DNA of 64,000 nt from the NCBI RefSeq assembly GCF_005080685.1, contig NZ_CP039371.1, positions 1,116,001 through 1,180,000 on the forward strand. Direction: 5' to 3'. Shown here in pieces: positions 63,702-64,000 of this stretch. The notes under the pieces are model-generated. The model was not told the DNA's origin. It ran no database searches and saw only the letters and a program-made list of their open reading frames with translations. How positions within the stretch are numbered: the stretch's first letter is position 1; the number at the start of each line of letters is the position of its first letter. The translations under genes were made by a program, and so were the position numbers. Source of the DNA: Pseudomonas putida (lineage in GTDB: Bacteria > Pseudomonadota > Gammaproteobacteria > Pseudomonadales > Pseudomonadaceae).

Positions 63702-63820
63702 CCCTCCAGGATCGTCTTCGGGTCTGTCATCCGGCTGTAACCCGCCGGCGATGACGCACCTAGAAGTTGACCTACCTGAAGGATAGTTTGTTCGATCGGG
63801 CTTGGATGGGGTGGGAGATG

Positions 63821-63904
63821 CTTCGCGGGTAAACCACGCCTGCAGGATGATCGAAATCCCTGGGGTCGTACGATTCCTGCAGGCGTGGGTTTACCTGCGA
63901 AAAG
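63821..63904. repeat. Diverged REP-like pair
   Basis: CTTCGCGGGTAAACCACGCC-TGCAGG faces CCTGCAGGCGTGGGTTTACC with a spacer of about 25 bases; the usual CCCGCTCC core has changed to CCACGCC in both arms together, so base pairing is kept. Confidence 0.75.
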
Positions 63905-63922
63905 GCGGCGCGGTCTGTCGGT

Positions 63923-64000
63923 TAAATCCGGAAGCTTCCCACCAGCTGCTTCAGTCGGGTTGCCTGCTGTTCAAGGTCCGAACACGCGCGCAACGTCGCT
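63923..64000 (-). CDS. Methyl-accepting chemotaxis protein, C-terminal end (partial)
   Basis: The last codons before the TAA read LKQLVGSFRI, the usual C-terminus of pseudomonad chemoreceptors. The rest lies beyond the window. Pct-type receptor genes lie in this area of the P. aeruginosa map. Ligand cannot be judged. Confidence 0.6.

Overview
The window is a chromosomal segment of a high-GC gammaproteobacterium of the genus Pseudomonas, most likely the P. putida / P. entomophila group. The evidence is a long run of gene order I recognise from Pseudomonas: mscS-ampG, hugZ-like-fxsA-groESL, PAP2-colRS-methyltransferase-wapQ, mexVW, the imelysin/icmP cluster, bifA-sodB-argO-argP, xenB, olsBA, fumarase-pykA, sbcB-mvaT/turA-purU. 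Many P. putida-type REP palindromes sit between genes. Gene names rest on reading protein motifs and recalled synteny; no database search was run.

Layout. 1-9.2 kb: channel and transporter genes, a DNA alkyltransferase-like protein, an outer-membrane DUF481 protein, a HugZ-like protein, fxsA and the groES-groEL chaperonin operon. 9.3-13.9 kb: the ColRS two-component system with its probable targets, a divergent PAP2 phosphatase and a methyltransferase-LPS kinase operon, each preceded by a ColR-box-like site. 14-18.2 kb: a MexVW-type RND pump. 18.4-23.7 kb: an iron/haem-flavoured periplasmic and lipoprotein cluster (DUF1513, two imelysins, a di-haem protein). 23.8-30.6 kb: the c-di-GMP phosphodiesterase BifA, Fe-SOD, amino acid exporter plus its LysR regulator, an epimerase-like enzyme and a coiled-coil protein. 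30.6-40.1 kb: xenB with an ArsR regulator, acpH, ornithine-lipid synthesis (olsBA), a serine hydrolase/YceI/phospholipase D group, a PfpI protein and an acetyltransferase.

40.1-52.25 kb is an accessory island, all on the minus strand, that interrupts otherwise conserved order between the acetyltransferase and fumarase. It encodes an unrecognised 647-aa protein, one N-terminal half of an RHS/YD-repeat shell (875 aa), and then three separate full-length C-terminal halves (828, 816 and 815 aa). Each C-terminal half has an RHS core, a Gly/Ala-rich hydrophobic stretch and a variable tail. The tails differ strongly, yet all three keep a His-Gly ... hydrophobic-(Ala/Ser)-Cys pattern spaced 46-49 residues. 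This looks like a clan CD / C80-type cysteine protease fold. Two of the cassettes share about 1 kb of almost identical DNA. No immunity gene fits between them. This one-shell, three-payload arrangement is the most interesting content of the window.

52.4-64 kb returns to core genes: class I fumarase, a ferredoxin-reductase fusion, pykA, a TPR lipoprotein, a PilZ protein, sbcB, an MvaT-family H-NS-like regulator, purU, a three-gene glycosyltransferase/deacetylase/membrane-protein operon, and the last codons of a chemoreceptor running off the end. I saw no tRNA, rRNA, CRISPR array, insertion sequence or prophage.
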